Shown here: positions 17,761-28,800 of the stretch, in pieces
How positions within the stretch are numbered: the first letter of the stretch is position 1
Layout: each line of letters begins with the position of its first letter
Assembly: GCA_025354385.1 (NCBI GenBank)
Contig: JANXMZ010000039.1
Location: 38,827-102,826 of the forward strand
Reading direction: 5' to 3'
Origin: Bacteroidota bacterium
Lineage (GTDB): Bacteria; Bacteroidota; Bacteroidia; NS11-12g; UBA955
Length of the DNA: 64,000 bases
Notes under the pieces: model-generated
Told to the model about the DNA's origin: nothing
Databases searched by the model: none
Seen by the model: only the letters and a program-made list of their open reading frames with translations
Program-made: the position numbers and the translations under genes

Positions 17761-18255
17761 TTACTCCCAGCCGCAAATAATACCTCCCATTATTGCCAAA
17801 CTAACTGTCCAATAGCCAGCCGCAATAAAAATATATTTTGCACTTCTTTTTTCATAAATAGCACTCATACCAATAATTGGTAGTGCTAGGAAAATACCTG
17901 TTAAGGTACCATGGAAAGCACCGTGTTTAAAAGTTCTGAATTTGTGTGTAAAATCAATTACCTGATCATCCAACATAAGGGTTTGTTTGCAGTTGGCACT
18001 GTTAGGAATGTCTGCTAATAATGAGAAAATGCCATACTGGTGAATAACAATGGAATTAAGTCCAAGGGCTGCTAAAAAACTAAATACAAAAGTAAAAATC
18101 ATCATGACTGGCATGTTGCTTCCTTCTCTCATTTGTTCTTCTGTTTTACCAATGGCTTTCATCCAAGCGGCTCCAAAAACCTTAGGATTGTACCAAATAA
18201 ATCCAATAACCATGGTTGCAAGTGCAGCAACTAATGAATGTAATAATATTTGCAT
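17761..18255 (-). CDS. DUF1761 integral membrane protein
   Basis: This 164-residue protein has four hydrophobic segments. The first helix runs into the family signature GFIWYNPKVFGAAWMKAIGKTEEQM, which marks DUF1761. The central loop here is long and polar (about residues 85-110). The biochemical function of the family is unknown. The gene is a single unit with its own terminator and a clearly readable promoter, and lies between unrelated genes. Confidence 0.88.
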   Translation of the reverse strand: MQILLHSLVAALATMVIGFIWYNPKVFGAAWMKAIGKTEEQMREGSNMPVMMIFTFVFSFLAALGLNSIVIHQYGIFSLLADIPNSANCKQTLMLDDQVIDFTHKFRTFKHGAFHGTLTGIFLALPIIGMSAIYEKRSAKYIFIAAGYWTVSLAIMGGIICGWE

Positions 18256-18275
18256 ATTTGTATATTTAATTGAGA

Positions 18276-18306
18276 CAAATGTATTTGTATTTTGTTAAAA
18301 AACAAA
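18276..18306 (-). promoter_or_regulatory. Consensus Bacteroidota promoter for the DUF1761 gene, with dyads
   Basis: On the minus strand TTTG (18306-18303) is followed after exactly 19 bases by TACATTTG (18283-18276), a full match to the TTTG-N19-TAnnTTTG consensus. TTTGTT and AACAAA arms form a dyad between the two boxes, and CAAATG/CATTTG arms flank the region, which could serve as operator sequence. Confidence 0.65.
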
Positions 18307-18347
18307 CATTTGCAAAAAAAGTAAAAAAATAGATAGATCAGGAATGC

Positions 18348-19382
18348 TTAAAAACCTTTCCAGCCTTGAGCGGTTAGTTTATGCTGCTTGTTGCTCTTGC
18401 TTATTAAGTTGATGCCTTCACTGGCTTTTACGGCATGTCCAATAATGGTAAAGTCCATTTGGTTTTTTATTCTGTCGTAATCGTTTTGCGTAACAGTGAA
18501 GAGAAGTTCATAATCTTCTCCTCCGTTCAAGGCTGCCACTGTTGGGTCAAGACCAAGGTCAATTCCTCTTTGATACGTCAATGGGTCAATGGGTAATTTT
18601 TCTTCATATACCGTAAATCCAACATCGCTCTGACGCGCAACATGGTGTACTTCACTCGCCAAACCATCACTAATATCCATCATTGCTGTGGGTTGAATGC
18701 CCAGCTCAGCCAATTGCTTTATAATATCTACTCTGGCCTCTGGTCTCAATTGTCTTTGAATCAAATAATCATTGCCTTCTAAATCGGGTTGAAAATCAGG
18801 TTTCTCAAGGAAAATACGTTTTTCTCTTTCTAAAATATTTAAACCCAAAAAGGCACCTCCTAAATCACCGGTTACAACTAATAAATCACCTTCACTGGCG
18901 CCACTTCGATAGGTAACCTTGTCTTTAGCAACAGAGCCATAAACCGCAATATTTAAAATTAGGCCTTTCGGACTAGATGTTGAATCGCCTCCAATAAGGT
19001 CGACATTGTATTGGGCACAAGCCGCGTTGATACCAAAGTATAAATCCTCAACAGCTTCGATAGAAAAACGGTTGCTAAGGGCCATACTTATTACAATGTG
19101 AGAGGCTATTCCGTTCATAGCGCAGATATCGCTAATATTTGCAACTACAGCTTTATATCCTAAGTGTTTTAATGGTGTGTAAGCCAAATCAAAATGCACA
19201 CCTTCAACCAACATATCAGTACTTAGCAATATGTAGTTATTACCATTGTCTATTACAGCAGCGTCATCACCAATGCCTTTCACTGTGCTTTGGTTATAAA
19301 TTTTAACGCCTTTGGCCAAATGCTCAATCAAGCCAAATTCACCAAGTTCGCCAAGCTCTGTTCTTCCTTTATTTTCAAACAT
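18348..19382 (-). CDS. thiL: Thiamine-monophosphate kinase
   Basis: This 344-residue ATP-dependent enzyme phosphorylates thiamine monophosphate to the active coenzyme thiamine diphosphate. Family landmarks are the GELGEFGLIEHL start, KGIGDDAAVID (metal/ATP-binding Gly-Asp-Asp), LLSTDMLVEGVHFD, an INAACAQYNVDLIGGDSTSS segment, the DISDGLASEVHHVA motif and the C-terminal LNGGEDYELLFTV. Length is typical. It starts four bases after the iscX stop and is clearly co-transcribed with it. No other thiamine gene lies in the window. Confidence 0.96.
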   Translation of the reverse strand: MFENKGRTELGELGEFGLIEHLAKGVKIYNQSTVKGIGDDAAVIDNGNNYILLSTDMLVEGVHFDLAYTPLKHLGYKAVVANISDICAMNGIASHIVISMALSNRFSIEAVEDLYFGINAACAQYNVDLIGGDSTSSPKGLILNIAVYGSVAKDKVTYRSGASEGDLLVVTGDLGGAFLGLNILEREKRIFLEKPDFQPDLEGNDYLIQRQLRPEARVDIIKQLAELGIQPTAMMDISDGLASEVHHVARQSDVGFTVYEEKLPIDPLTYQRGIDLGLDPTVAALNGGEDYELLFTVTQNDYDRIKNQMDFTIIGHAVKASEGINLISKSNKQHKLTAQGWKGF

Positions 19383-19386
19383 TTAT

Positions 19387-19626
19387 TTATTTTTGATTAT
19401 CTCTCCATTCGTATACCCATTTGCTTTGAATCATTTCTAAATGACCCTCGTTGCATTCTTCCTTAGTGCCTTTAAAATTCGGAATTTCCAGTACCCACTG
19501 CATGAGTTCTGTAAATCGTATTCGATATATTTTAGACTCGCCAAAATCATCGCCAAATCGCTCGTATAAGGCCATGGCTATGTCTTCGTGGTCTTTCCAG
19601 TAAACAGGAAGTTGGAAATGGGTCAT
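19387..19626 (-). CDS. iscX: IscX (YfhJ) iron-sulfur cluster assembly protein
   Basis: This 79-residue acidic protein matches the IscX winged-helix family: W-K-D-x-x-x-I-A-x-x-L near the start (YWKDHEDIAMALYERFGD), RFTELMQWVLEIPNF in the middle and C-N-E-x-x-L-E-x-I-Q-x-x-W at the end. In other bacteria IscX binds the cysteine desulfurase IscS and iron and adjusts cluster assembly. It lies four bases upstream of thiL, without other isc or suf genes nearby. The identification is from motifs and length. Confidence 0.88.
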   Translation of the reverse strand: MTHFQLPVYWKDHEDIAMALYERFGDDFGESKIYRIRFTELMQWVLEIPNFKGTKEECNEGHLEMIQSKWVYEWRDNQK

Positions 19627-19746
19627 TTGTTCTTAGAAATTATAATTGTTAATGAATTGTAAAACATTTTAGAATGAGGTAAAAATTTTATTTTTTCACT
19701 TCCAAAATGAGTGGTGCAAAACTAATCTATTTTTTAAAACTAAATT

Positions 19747-19775
19747 TAGAAAAGTAGTCTTAATTTCAGACTACT
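19747..19775 (-). terminator. Terminator overlapping the macroglobulin stop codon
   Basis: On the minus strand AGTAGTCT (19775-19768) pairs with AGACTACT (19760-19753) around a seven-base loop, followed by a T-rich tract. The TAG stop of the macroglobulin gene (19773-19771) lies in the first arm. Confidence 0.6.
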
Positions 19776-22700
19776 CTTTCACATTTAAAGTTACCGCAAC
19801 GCCAGAGTTGGCAGAATATTCAGGCGCATACATGCATTCGGCAGTGGCAATGCCAGCATTGTATACACCCGACTGTTCTACTTTCAGAGTATAATTTAAT
19901 TGAAAAATGCCTTTTGGTAAGTAATCAATAAAGAAACTGGTGCTGGCATCCTTGGTACTTTGGTAATACCCCAAATTATTCATCCAATGGTATTCACTCA
20001 GAACATCAATTGGCTCGGTACCACTGCCTCTCAAATCTTTGATATGTACAAACTCCATATTGCGATTGCTGCGAATACTCAACGATATTTCTACTAAATC
20101 TCCCACCTGTAAATTCCCATCCTTAACCTCTATTTTTTGTTGGCCATTGGCGGTATTGACAATTTTGTATATAGTTTTTGTTACAGTAAAAGCATCACCT
20201 TCTGTTACTGGGTTTTGTATTTTATCCAATTGCTCAAAATATTGCCAGTAAATAGCACCGTATGCAAAATCCGAAGATCTGGCATTTAACTGCACATTGC
20301 TACTATTGGCTGTTATATTTTCTTTGGCAATATTTTCACGGTAATAGCCTGTGCCCTCCTCAGTATTTTCTGGTTTTATAACAATGTTATTAATACTAAC
20401 AGAAACCATTTGTTTACTATTTAAAAAATTACCGTTCATAATCAGGGCATAACAAGCATCTGCAGTGGCGCGGGTGGTTTTCCAATTCTGTGTTTGCTTT
20501 TGTCTCAACAACCAAATCTGTTGTTCTTTTATGGTATTTTGCTCATTGCCAAAATGCGAATAAAATTCTATAATAGCCGCTTGGGTTTCCACTGTTGCAT
20601 CGTACCAGTAATATCCTCCTTTATTGCTTGGCCAATACATGCCCATTAAATTATTTTGTTTGGCTGTTTCATTAAATGATTTTAAAACCAAAGCAGGTAT
20701 TTCAGAAGATGGATCCAAAACTTTAATGGCAGAGGCCAGTTGGGCGCGTCCCATCAAACTATTATTAACCCATGTACTTTTAGAATTAATTAAATAGAAT
20801 TGTACAATGCTGTCTTTTGGATTAAGCCCTTTTTGAGGGAAAAAACTTTTGCAGTATAGGTATGATAAATTTGGAGGATAAATTTTAATGGAGTTTTTAG
20901 GGTAGATGTAAAACATATAATCGCGCTCAGCCTCTCTGTCCAAATAACTTATGGCCTTGTCTATCATTTCCTGATAACGTGAGATATCAATGCCCATTTT
21001 TTGCATTTTTCCAAAGCCAATAACGATGGTCTGAGTGATATAGTTATTTTCTTGCATGCCTTTGAACCAGCCAAAACCGCCATTCTCAAATTGCATTTGC
21101 TTTAATTTTTCATAGGCAGTTTGTAATTCCTCGTTCATTTTTTCTGAATTAAAGAGGGCACCCAATCTGCGCATGCGTTCACTTTCATTCTTAGCTTCTG
21201 CCAACCAAGGTGTTTCTTCAATCAATGTGTTTTTTAAATCGGGGTTCAATATCAATTTACTCTGTAAACCATTGCCATCGGAGGCCGCGCGTTCCCAAGC
21301 TGCATATACTTTTTTAATTTCAGGATTGCTATTGGCAAGGTGGCTGGCCACTGCATTGGCATACAAGCGGGTAAAAGTTTGTTCTGCACATTCATGCGGA
21401 AATTCCATCATATAGGGCAAAGCTTGAATGGCATACCAAGCCGGATTGGAGCTTATCTCCACACTCATTTTTTCGTGAACAAGTGTGGTACTTTTATTAT
21501 TTTTAAGAGCTGTAAATTCTACATTTTGTATTCCCGCTTCTCGAATGGTTAAAGGCATGGTTTCTGTAATTAATGTGCGGTTGCTCAAAACAGGAAGGCT
21601 GTGTTGTTCACCATCTGAAAAATAGCCAGAATTGACTGTAATAGTAATGCTTACAACACCTGTGTAATCTGGAATATGAATTGAAAAATTAACAGGTGCA
21701 TTACTATTAGCTGGCACGACAATTGTTTTTTCATTGAAACTTTTTACCCAATTCAATGCTTCGCCTGTGCTCTCATCTGTGACAGTAAAATTTACTTTTG
21801 CATTAATGGCTTGAGCAGTGGTATTAATAATTTTTGACCCAATGTTAATGGCATCGCCTTGTCTTAAAAAGCGCGGTATATTGGGTTGCACCATCACTTT
21901 TTTAGAAGTGGTAATGCTGTGTTCCAAATAACCAGTTTGCATTGTGGTGCTGTGCGAGAACATGCGCATTTTCCATTGTGTTAAAGCCTCTGGCATGGTA
22001 AATTCTAAAATAATCTCTCCTTTGGCATTGGCTTTTAGGTGTGGATAGAAAAAGGCAGTTTCATTGAAATTTTTTCGAATCACTGTGGGCGTAACAGTGC
22101 TTGTTGCAGGTTCACTGGATGGGTCTATATATAAGGAAGTACTTGGAGCCTCAATTGCACCATAACTGCCTGGGTGAAGTACTAGCTTCTCGTCGCTCTT
22201 ATAACCGATATTACTAGTATACGAATACAGCCTGTTATTTGAAGAAACGCCATTGCCATCTCCAAAGCTCCAGCTATAAATTCGTGAGTTGTAAATACTA
22301 TTTGCATTATAATTATATTCAGGAAAATCAAAACTATAATTACTGCTGTAATTATCACCCTCCATATTGTAAAGTGGGTTGAATTGTAGAATTTCAAAAC
22401 TGCCATTGATACGGAAATATTGATAATAATTATCAAAAACACTAAAGTTCCACGAATTGGGTTCCCATAAGTCATCCAAAGATTGATCATACATGCCAGC
22501 AACCGATTCCATAGCGGCTTTTTCCGAGGCAGGTCCTTTTAATTTCACTATCCATTTTTCCTTGGAGCCAGGTTCGATATCATCTCTAAAGCTGCTTAAA
22601 CTCAAGCTTAATTCTTTGTTTGTGTACGGTACATTCAGCGTTATATTTTCAGTGTATAATTGATAATTGTAGACTGTGTAAGCGCTTATTTCAATATTAC

Positions 22701-25700
22701 CTCTATCGGCTGCAGTAACTGGAATTTCTATGATTTGTGAAGACTTATTTAATAAAATTTCTTTTTCAATAATAGTACCCCTATAACTTTTGACACTAAC
22801 CATGATTCTTGTATTTTTACAACCACTGCCCACCATAATTTTAGCCTTGGTTTTGGGTTCGAATACAACACCATTTAAACAGGCAATTGTAATTGCATCT
22901 GGAAGCAAATATTTTCCAGCTTTTTTAGGCATAACTTTAAATGAAATTTCAGTGGTAATTATCTCTCCTCTGCCATCTTTGCCGCTCATAATCGCTCTGT
23001 AGGTGCCTGCTTCCTTAATATCATTGGGTAATAAAACAAAATTATTTTTAGTTTCATTTACCAATTCGCGTGTTAATACGAATGTTGTATTTTCTTTTGT
23101 ATGATAAGTTCTATTGGGAAACCAAATTTTAAAATCAGATTGAGAAATGGCAATGGTATCCGTTTCATCCCATGTTCTATTGTGCATAACCTCATTCGGT
23201 TCTATTATTTTTTCGATTTTTATTGCACCAGTAAAGGGCAAAGCTTGGTCTTGCAAATTAGTAGGATTGATTTTAAAATGTATAATAGAACCGAGCCAAT
23301 TATCGTTGCTATTGCTAATTTCAAATTGCCTGTCGGTATAAGCTAGTGTCATAGTGTATTGGCATGTTTTTACTTCTCCATTAATATCTGTAATGGTGGC
23401 GTTTACTTCAAAAATAAAATAAGGATTATTGGTTTTGTTTTCAGTCTCGTCTGCCAAGGCCTTAAAGTTCACAATAAATTGTCCATTTTTATCGGTCTCA
23501 GTTTGTCCATTGTCTATGTTCATTTCATGACCGCTTTCTCCTCTCCACCAATAATCATATCTGGGTCTTAATTTTCTAACAACATTATATTCCACTTTAG
23601 CGCCATGAACAGCATAACCGGCAAATGCTTTTGCCTCTCCTGTTAAACTGATACTGTCGTTTAATTGGTAGGCCGTTTTTGGGGTTAAAAATACTGCCTT
23701 GTATTTGGGGCGCTTGTATTCTTCTACTTTTATGCTGGTCGCATATTTTTCATTCACATAAATGTAAAAATCGCCAGAATTAAAACCGCCCTTTGGCAAA
23801 ATATACTCGCCACTGCAGCTTCCAAAGGTATTGGTGCTAAGGTTTAGGCGTTTTTTTTCTTCGTTATTATTATCCTTAAAAACAATGTTCGCTTTTGCAT
23901 TTTCTATTGTTTTTTTTGCTTTGTTATCGTAAGCGATGCATTTAACATACACAGTTTGACCAGGTCTATAGATGATGCGGTCGGTAATAATTTTATAAGC
24001 TATGTCATTGGTTTCAGCATTGTAATAAGTATTAGAATAATTAGAATAATTGGTATACAATTGGTGTTTGCCAATTTCAATTAGGGTATTGATACTTCTA
24101 TCTTTATTGGGAACAGTGCTCATATCTATTCTTCCCTTTGCGTCTGTTTTGCCAGTATGAATTCTTTTGTAACGCTGCGGATTATTTGAATTATATTCAT
24201 CCTCATATACTTGATAAAATTCATTGGCGTAAGGTTCACCATTTATGGCATTTATTAAGAGGAGCTTATTTCCATCTTGTATGTTTGTATAAGGCGCTAT
24301 AGAAATAATACCAAAGGTGGCTGGCGATACTTTGTTGTTAAGTGTATCTGTGCTGCAAGCTACTAATATATACGTTCCATTGCTAAGACTATCTATAGCT
24401 ATTTCTGCGCTGTGGGTATTATAATCTTTGAATTTGGGAAGCTTTATAAGTTGTGATGGAATGCTCAAATTTATACTGTCTAGGTATTCATAGGTAGAAA
24501 GATAGTCGTAATTATAACGGTACTGTGTTTTTTCAAGATAATCAATATAGTTTATTGGGTATGCCTTTACAAATAATTTATCCAAATTTTTATAATCTAC
24601 CCTAGCCAGAATTTTTTTACTTGGGGCATTTAATTTTTCTATTTGTAAGCTTATTTCAAGTTTTTCTATATTCGCTTTAATATCTAATAATTTCCGCTCA
24701 TTGATAAATTTTGGATACCTTGCAATTGCAGAACCAATGATATCAATGGCCTTAATAGGGTCAGTATTTTGGTAATACAGGGCTATTTGCTCTGCAACTA
24801 GGTTGCTATAGGCCTTGCTAATGTATTCTTTCAAAAGGAATTCAAGTGCTGTAATGTACAAAGTATCTTCTTGCGAATATCGATAGTGCAATTCGTTTAA
24901 ACGCTGAATCTCAAAATAGATATAGGCATCGGTTTCGGATTTAATACCGCTTAAAAAAGCTTGGTACAATCGCAAGCGTTTGTATTCATTTTTTGGATCT
25001 TGCTCACCACTAAAATTACCAATTAAGAATATATCACCGGGGGCTAAAGCTTTTTTGGCTGAAGGACTTTTATAGGTACCATTGTAATCTATTTCTAAAT
25101 CACTGAGTGTTTCAATAGCGCTTCTTATTATGGTTTGATGAATACTGAGTTTAAAATCGGTATTTGTAAAATTGGCAATAATGGGTTCATAAATCTTATC
25201 GTATGCAATGTTTTGAGAATAGCGAATGGCATTATCGATGTATTGTTGAATGTTCGTATTTAATTTTTCTATACTCCATTCGTATGGATTAGGACTCTTA
25301 TCATTTGGAATTCTTTCATCTTCCCATCGATAATTTATATATATATTTTTTAATAAGGTGGCAGCGTCCATGCTTAAAAATGCTTTGATATCATTGCTGC
25401 CTTTAGCAATTTCTGAATTGATTAACATCCAATTGAGGTTCAAGGTATCATCCTCCTCTATTAATAGATTGTTTATTTCGTATCTATATTTTATGCATTT
25501 AATATAATATCCTTTTTGATTGTCTTTGGCCGCCCTTGACTGAATTTTTTCAACTAAATCATTTGCAAATTTTGGCTGATTGACAACATTCAATAAAGAA
25601 TCTACCTTTTCCAATTCAGCATTATAATCAAAAGGTGGTTCGGTTTTTTTATCAAGTTTCTTTTTCAATGATTCGGCATTTAGTTGAATACTAATTATGA

Positions 25701-25737
25701 TGGTAAATAAGGCAAATATTATTTTAGAAAGTTTCAT
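19771..25737 (-). CDS. Alpha-2-macroglobulin family protein, thioester type
   Basis: The start at 25737 gives a signal peptide (MKLSKIIFALFTIIISIQLN) and a mature protein of about 1965 residues; an upstream ATG at 25764 would bury it. The cleavage region contains no lipobox Cys, so it is not an obvious lipoprotein. Order of domains: a poorly conserved helical part to about 380; macroglobulin (MG) domains with the MG2 signature DRIIYRPGQTVYVK near 590; a Tyr/Asn/Ser-rich low-complexity stretch near 1140-1200 that may be the bait; the A2M domain (FTMPEALTQWKMRMF) near 1260; the thioester motif CAEQ at about 1450-1453; and the helical thioester domain with GGFGWFKGMQ. It should trap proteases in the periplasm or at the surface. 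The usual partner pbpC is not adjacent. Confidence 0.93.
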   Translation of the reverse strand: MKLSKIIFALFTIIISIQLNAESLKKKLDKKTEPPFDYNAELEKVDSLLNVVNQPKFANDLVEKIQSRAAKDNQKGYYIKCIKYRYEINNLLIEEDDTLNLNWMLINSEIAKGSNDIKAFLSMDAATLLKNIYINYRWEDERIPNDKSPNPYEWSIEKLNTNIQQYIDNAIRYSQNIAYDKIYEPIIANFTNTDFKLSIHQTIIRSAIETLSDLEIDYNGTYKSPSAKKALAPGDIFLIGNFSGEQDPKNEYKRLRLYQAFLSGIKSETDAYIYFEIQRLNELHYRYSQEDTLYITALEFLLKEYISKAYSNLVAEQIALYYQNTDPIKAIDIIGSAIARYPKFINERKLLDIKANIEKLEISLQIEKLNAPSKKILARVDYKNLDKLFVKAYPINYIDYLEKTQYRYNYDYLSTYEYLDSINLSIPSQLIKLPKFKDYNTHSAEIAIDSLSNGTYILVACSTDTLNNKVSPATFGIISIAPYTNIQDGNKLLLINAINGEPYANEFYQVYEDEYNSNNPQRYKRIHTGKTDAKGRIDMSTVPNKDRSINTLIEIGKHQLYTNYSNYSNTYYNAETNDIAYKIITDRIIYRPGQTVYVKCIAYDNKAKKTIENAKANIVFKDNNNEEKKRLNLSTNTFGSCSGEYILPKGGFNSGDFYIYVNEKYATSIKVEEYKRPKYKAVFLTPKTAYQLNDSISLTGEAKAFAGYAVHGAKVEYNVVRKLRPRYDYWWRGESGHEMNIDNGQTETDKNGQFIVNFKALADETENKTNNPYFIFEVNATITDINGEVKTCQYTMTLAYTDRQFEISNSNDNWLGSIIHFKINPTNLQDQALPFTGAIKIEKIIEPNEVMHNRTWDETDTIAISQSDFKIWFPNRTYHTKENTTFVLTRELVNETKNNFVLLPNDIKEAGTYRAIMSGKDGRGEIITTEISFKVMPKKAGKYLLPDAITIACLNGVVFEPKTKAKIMVGSGCKNTRIMVSVKSYRGTIIEKEILLNKSSQIIEIPVTAADRGNIEISAYTVYNYQLYTENITLNVPYTNKELSLSLSSFRDDIEPGSKEKWIVKLKGPASEKAAMESVAGMYDQSLDDLWEPNSWNFSVFDNYYQYFRINGSFEILQFNPLYNMEGDNYSSNYSFDFPEYNYNANSIYNSRIYSWSFGDGNGVSSNNRLYSYTSNIGYKSDEKLVLHPGSYGAIEAPSTSLYIDPSSEPATSTVTPTVIRKNFNETAFFYPHLKANAKGEIILEFTMPEALTQWKMRMFSHSTTMQTGYLEHSITTSKKVMVQPNIPRFLRQGDAINIGSKIINTTAQAINAKVNFTVTDESTGEALNWVKSFNEKTIVVPANSNAPVNFSIHIPDYTGVVSITITVNSGYFSDGEQHSLPVLSNRTLITETMPLTIREAGIQNVEFTALKNNKSTTLVHEKMSVEISSNPAWYAIQALPYMMEFPHECAEQTFTRLYANAVASHLANSNPEIKKVYAAWERAASDGNGLQSKLILNPDLKNTLIEETPWLAEAKNESERMRRLGALFNSEKMNEELQTAYEKLKQMQFENGGFGWFKGMQENNYITQTIVIGFGKMQKMGIDISRYQEMIDKAISYLDREAERDYMFYIYPKNSIKIYPPNLSYLYCKSFFPQKGLNPKDSIVQFYLINSKSTWVNNSLMGRAQLASAIKVLDPSSEIPALVLKSFNETAKQNNLMGMYWPSNKGGYYWYDATVETQAAIIEFYSHFGNEQNTIKEQQIWLLRQKQTQNWKTTRATADACYALIMNGNFLNSKQMVSVSINNIVIKPENTEEGTGYYRENIAKENITANSSNVQLNARSSDFAYGAIYWQYFEQLDKIQNPVTEGDAFTVTKTIYKIVNTANGQQKIEVKDGNLQVGDLVEISLSIRSNRNMEFVHIKDLRGSGTEPIDVLSEYHWMNNLGYYQSTKDASTSFFIDYLPKGIFQLNYTLKVEQSGVYNAGIATAECMYAPEYSANSGVAVTLNVKE

Positions 25738-25810
25738 TGTGAATGTTAATGCAAAATAACTCAAATTAATACAGATTCTATTTAAAAAGTAAATGCTTAA
25801 TTTTTAAATA

Positions 25811-25840
25811 ACAAAAAGGCCATCCCTCGGGATGGCCTTT
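25811..25840 (-). terminator. Terminator of the T9SS type B surface-protein gene
   Basis: A strong hairpin with arms AAAGGCCATCC and GGATGGCCTTT around CGAG is followed on the minus strand by TTTTTGTTATTT. It lies 19 bases past the stop of the 25859-29875 gene. It separates that gene from the macroglobulin gene downstream. Confidence 0.85.
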
Positions 25841-25858
25841 CCTTATAATAATTTTTTA

Positions 25859-28800
25859 CTATCTCAGTAAAGTAATTGTACCATTGTAATAATGCCAATG
25901 TTTGCGGTTATCGCGCACTTTAATATGGTAGTAGTATATTCCTTCTGGGCATTGGGTATCTGGTTGGTTGGCATATTGTCCCGACCATTTTACACTTCCA
26001 TCGCTTTTAAATACTTCTTCACCCCATCTGTTGAATATCTGGAATTCCATTTTTTCCATGGAAGTTACATTTGGTGCCCAATTGGTATTGAACTCATCTA
26101 GGTTAGGTGAGAACGCATTTGGTATCCAAATCCTAAAAATATCTAAAACCGTTAGAGTATGAGGAATGGTATCGTTACAATTATTCGCGTTAGTTGCGAT
26201 TAAATACACGGTAAAAGATCCAGTATCCGAATAACTATGAGTAGGGTTATCTGAATAATCCAACGGTGTTTTGTCACCAAAATTCCATGTGTAATTGGTA
26301 GCACCAGTAGAAGCATTGTAGAAGGTTACAAGCGGTTCTATAATATCTATAGTTGTTGGCGCATAACTAAAGGCGGCTGTGGCTTGTTTGTATACATTGA
26401 TATCTTGTTTAAAGTCATAGCATTTTTTGCCACCACTCAACACCATTTCAACTCTGCCGTAATAAATACCAGCAGAAGCATAGTTTTTATTAATATCAGG
26501 GTGGGTTTGTCCACCACTAGAAGCGGTATTACTAAATGGGGTGTTATTATCAAAATACCATATCCAATCAAATTTTGTATTGATAGTTTGGGCCTGTGTC
26601 AACGGGAATTTAAATGCAGTTGAATAAGGTTCGCAACCTGCTAAATTAGTAGCCAATGTAGAATCGGTTACTATAGGTGCCAACCATATGCGGGTTGTGT
26701 CATAAATTGGGGCAGAGCAGCCATCGTCCACTTTCAAAGCAACATCCATAGAGGCTGTAGGGGCAACTAAAACTGATGCGTTATTGCCAAGCAAAGCACC
26801 ATTGCTGGCATCGGTCCAATTGTAAGTCCAACTTTGTAATTTACCATCTTTTACAGCACTTGTAAAAGTGGTATTCTCTTTTCTACACAATTCAACATCT
26901 ACCAACTTGTTGATAAAAGCCAAAGGTGCTCTCATCATCAATTTGAACTTAGAGGTGTCATCTCTGTTACATTTATCCGTTCCAATAATAATGTAATCCG
27001 TTTGCGTGACAGTTGGTGTTACTTTGAAACTCGCATTGGCTAAATCAGTCATCGAATCGAGCGGTGTGTATGCATTTGAACCAGTCTTTTTCTTGAGAAT
27101 AAACTTAATTGGAATATTGTCTGAATTGCTACCGGTTACTTTAATATCATAAGACTCACCTGTACAAACAGTATCCACAAGCACAGTTGAAACAATATTT
27201 AATGAATTTTTAATATTTACACTGAACGCTTTTAAGGGTGCATTATTAGCATTACAAGTTTGGGTAAAGGAAATTTTAAATTTAGAATCGTCTGGTATTT
27301 TAATATTAAAATAAGGATAAGCAGTATTCTTAAAACTATCAATAATAACAGGTGGCCCTGCCAAAGTGGTATTTAATAATTTTACCCTGTAACCAGTGCT
27401 GTCTCCACCACTCAATTTTACACTCACTTTGAATAAAGTATTTCTGCAGACTGGCGTTTGATATAAAATTGTATCAACTCTTAATCCCGGTCTTACAGTA
27501 ATTTTAACATAGCCACTGTCTTTCGGATTAGTGCAACCATCGCTTAACACCGCCTTATAGGTTGTATTAACACTGCCTATTGTAATATTTTTTGAGAAAC
27601 CTGTTCCCAATCCATTGTCCCATGTAAGCAATGTTGTTCCGGTGCGACCACCAACAATTTTTGGTGTAAAAGTAACAGAATTGCCTTCGCATAAAACAGT
27701 ATCCCTTGGCATGGTAAGTTTTAAGCTATCATAAACAGTAACTTTGATGAATGCTGTATCGGCATAATAGCCACCACTGCCATCTTTGGTGCAACCATCA
27801 TTTAAGATAACTCTATAAGTAGAAGTTACTTTTGGTGAAACTACTTTATTTGAACCAGTTCCCAAGCCATGGTCCCAGGTAAGGGTTTGCGAAGCAACCA
27901 ATCCACCAGTAGCCCATGCTTTCAGCGTTGTGCTGGTACCTCTGCATATAATAGTATCATTTCCGTGATATAAATGTAAACTATCTCTAACCTTTACTTT
28001 AAAGGTATCTCTGCTAGGTAAACATCCTTTAGTAGTAGCAACAACGGCATAACTCGTATCCATTATTGGACTTGCCTTTGGTTTAAAACATTTGCTGCAA
28101 CTTAGCCAAGTATTTGGAGTAAAAGTATAATTGGTATCGCCTTTTGTTACAGAGGTAAGGTAAAAACTATTCCCTCTACAAATAGTCGTATCATTTAGAA
28201 GCTTAATAGTTGGTTTTCCATAAACTTTAACAACAGAGATCGTTGTATCTTCAATAGTATTACTGCCATTACAAGTACCGTTAGTTGTTCTAACAGCAAT
28301 CATCTTAACCTTAAATATTCCAGTATCAACAAAAATTCTACTAAATGATTTACTTGTTTTTACGACCCCATCACTAAACACCCATTTCCAACTATTCGGT
28401 GGACTTGAAGAGCCCCCATCAAATGGTACCGTTGTTCCTTGGCAAATAGAGAAATAAGCGCTATCTAATTCAAAATCAGCACTGCTCTTACCATTGGCAA
28501 GCGTATAAAAACTTAATGGTTTAATAGCAGATCCAGCATTATAACCATAGGACCCGTGATCGCCATATGCATACAAATTGGCTGAGAATCCAAATGGACA
28601 AGTCATATTGTGTTTACCAAGTGTTAGACCATCTTGTTGTATAAACGAATAACTTGTGTCTTGAGATACTGTTTTCCATGAAACACTTGGTGCAGCACCA
28701 TCAATTTTAAAGGTACTTGTATAAGAAGTTTTAACAATCACATTTAAAAAGAACTTATTGATGGTTAGGGCATTTTCGCACACAAACCCCAAACTTTTTA

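Noticed and set aside
22182..22502. Minus-strand frame of 106 codons inside the macroglobulin gene
   Set aside because: It lies out of frame in the Tyr/Asn-rich stretch of the large gene and has no independent support.
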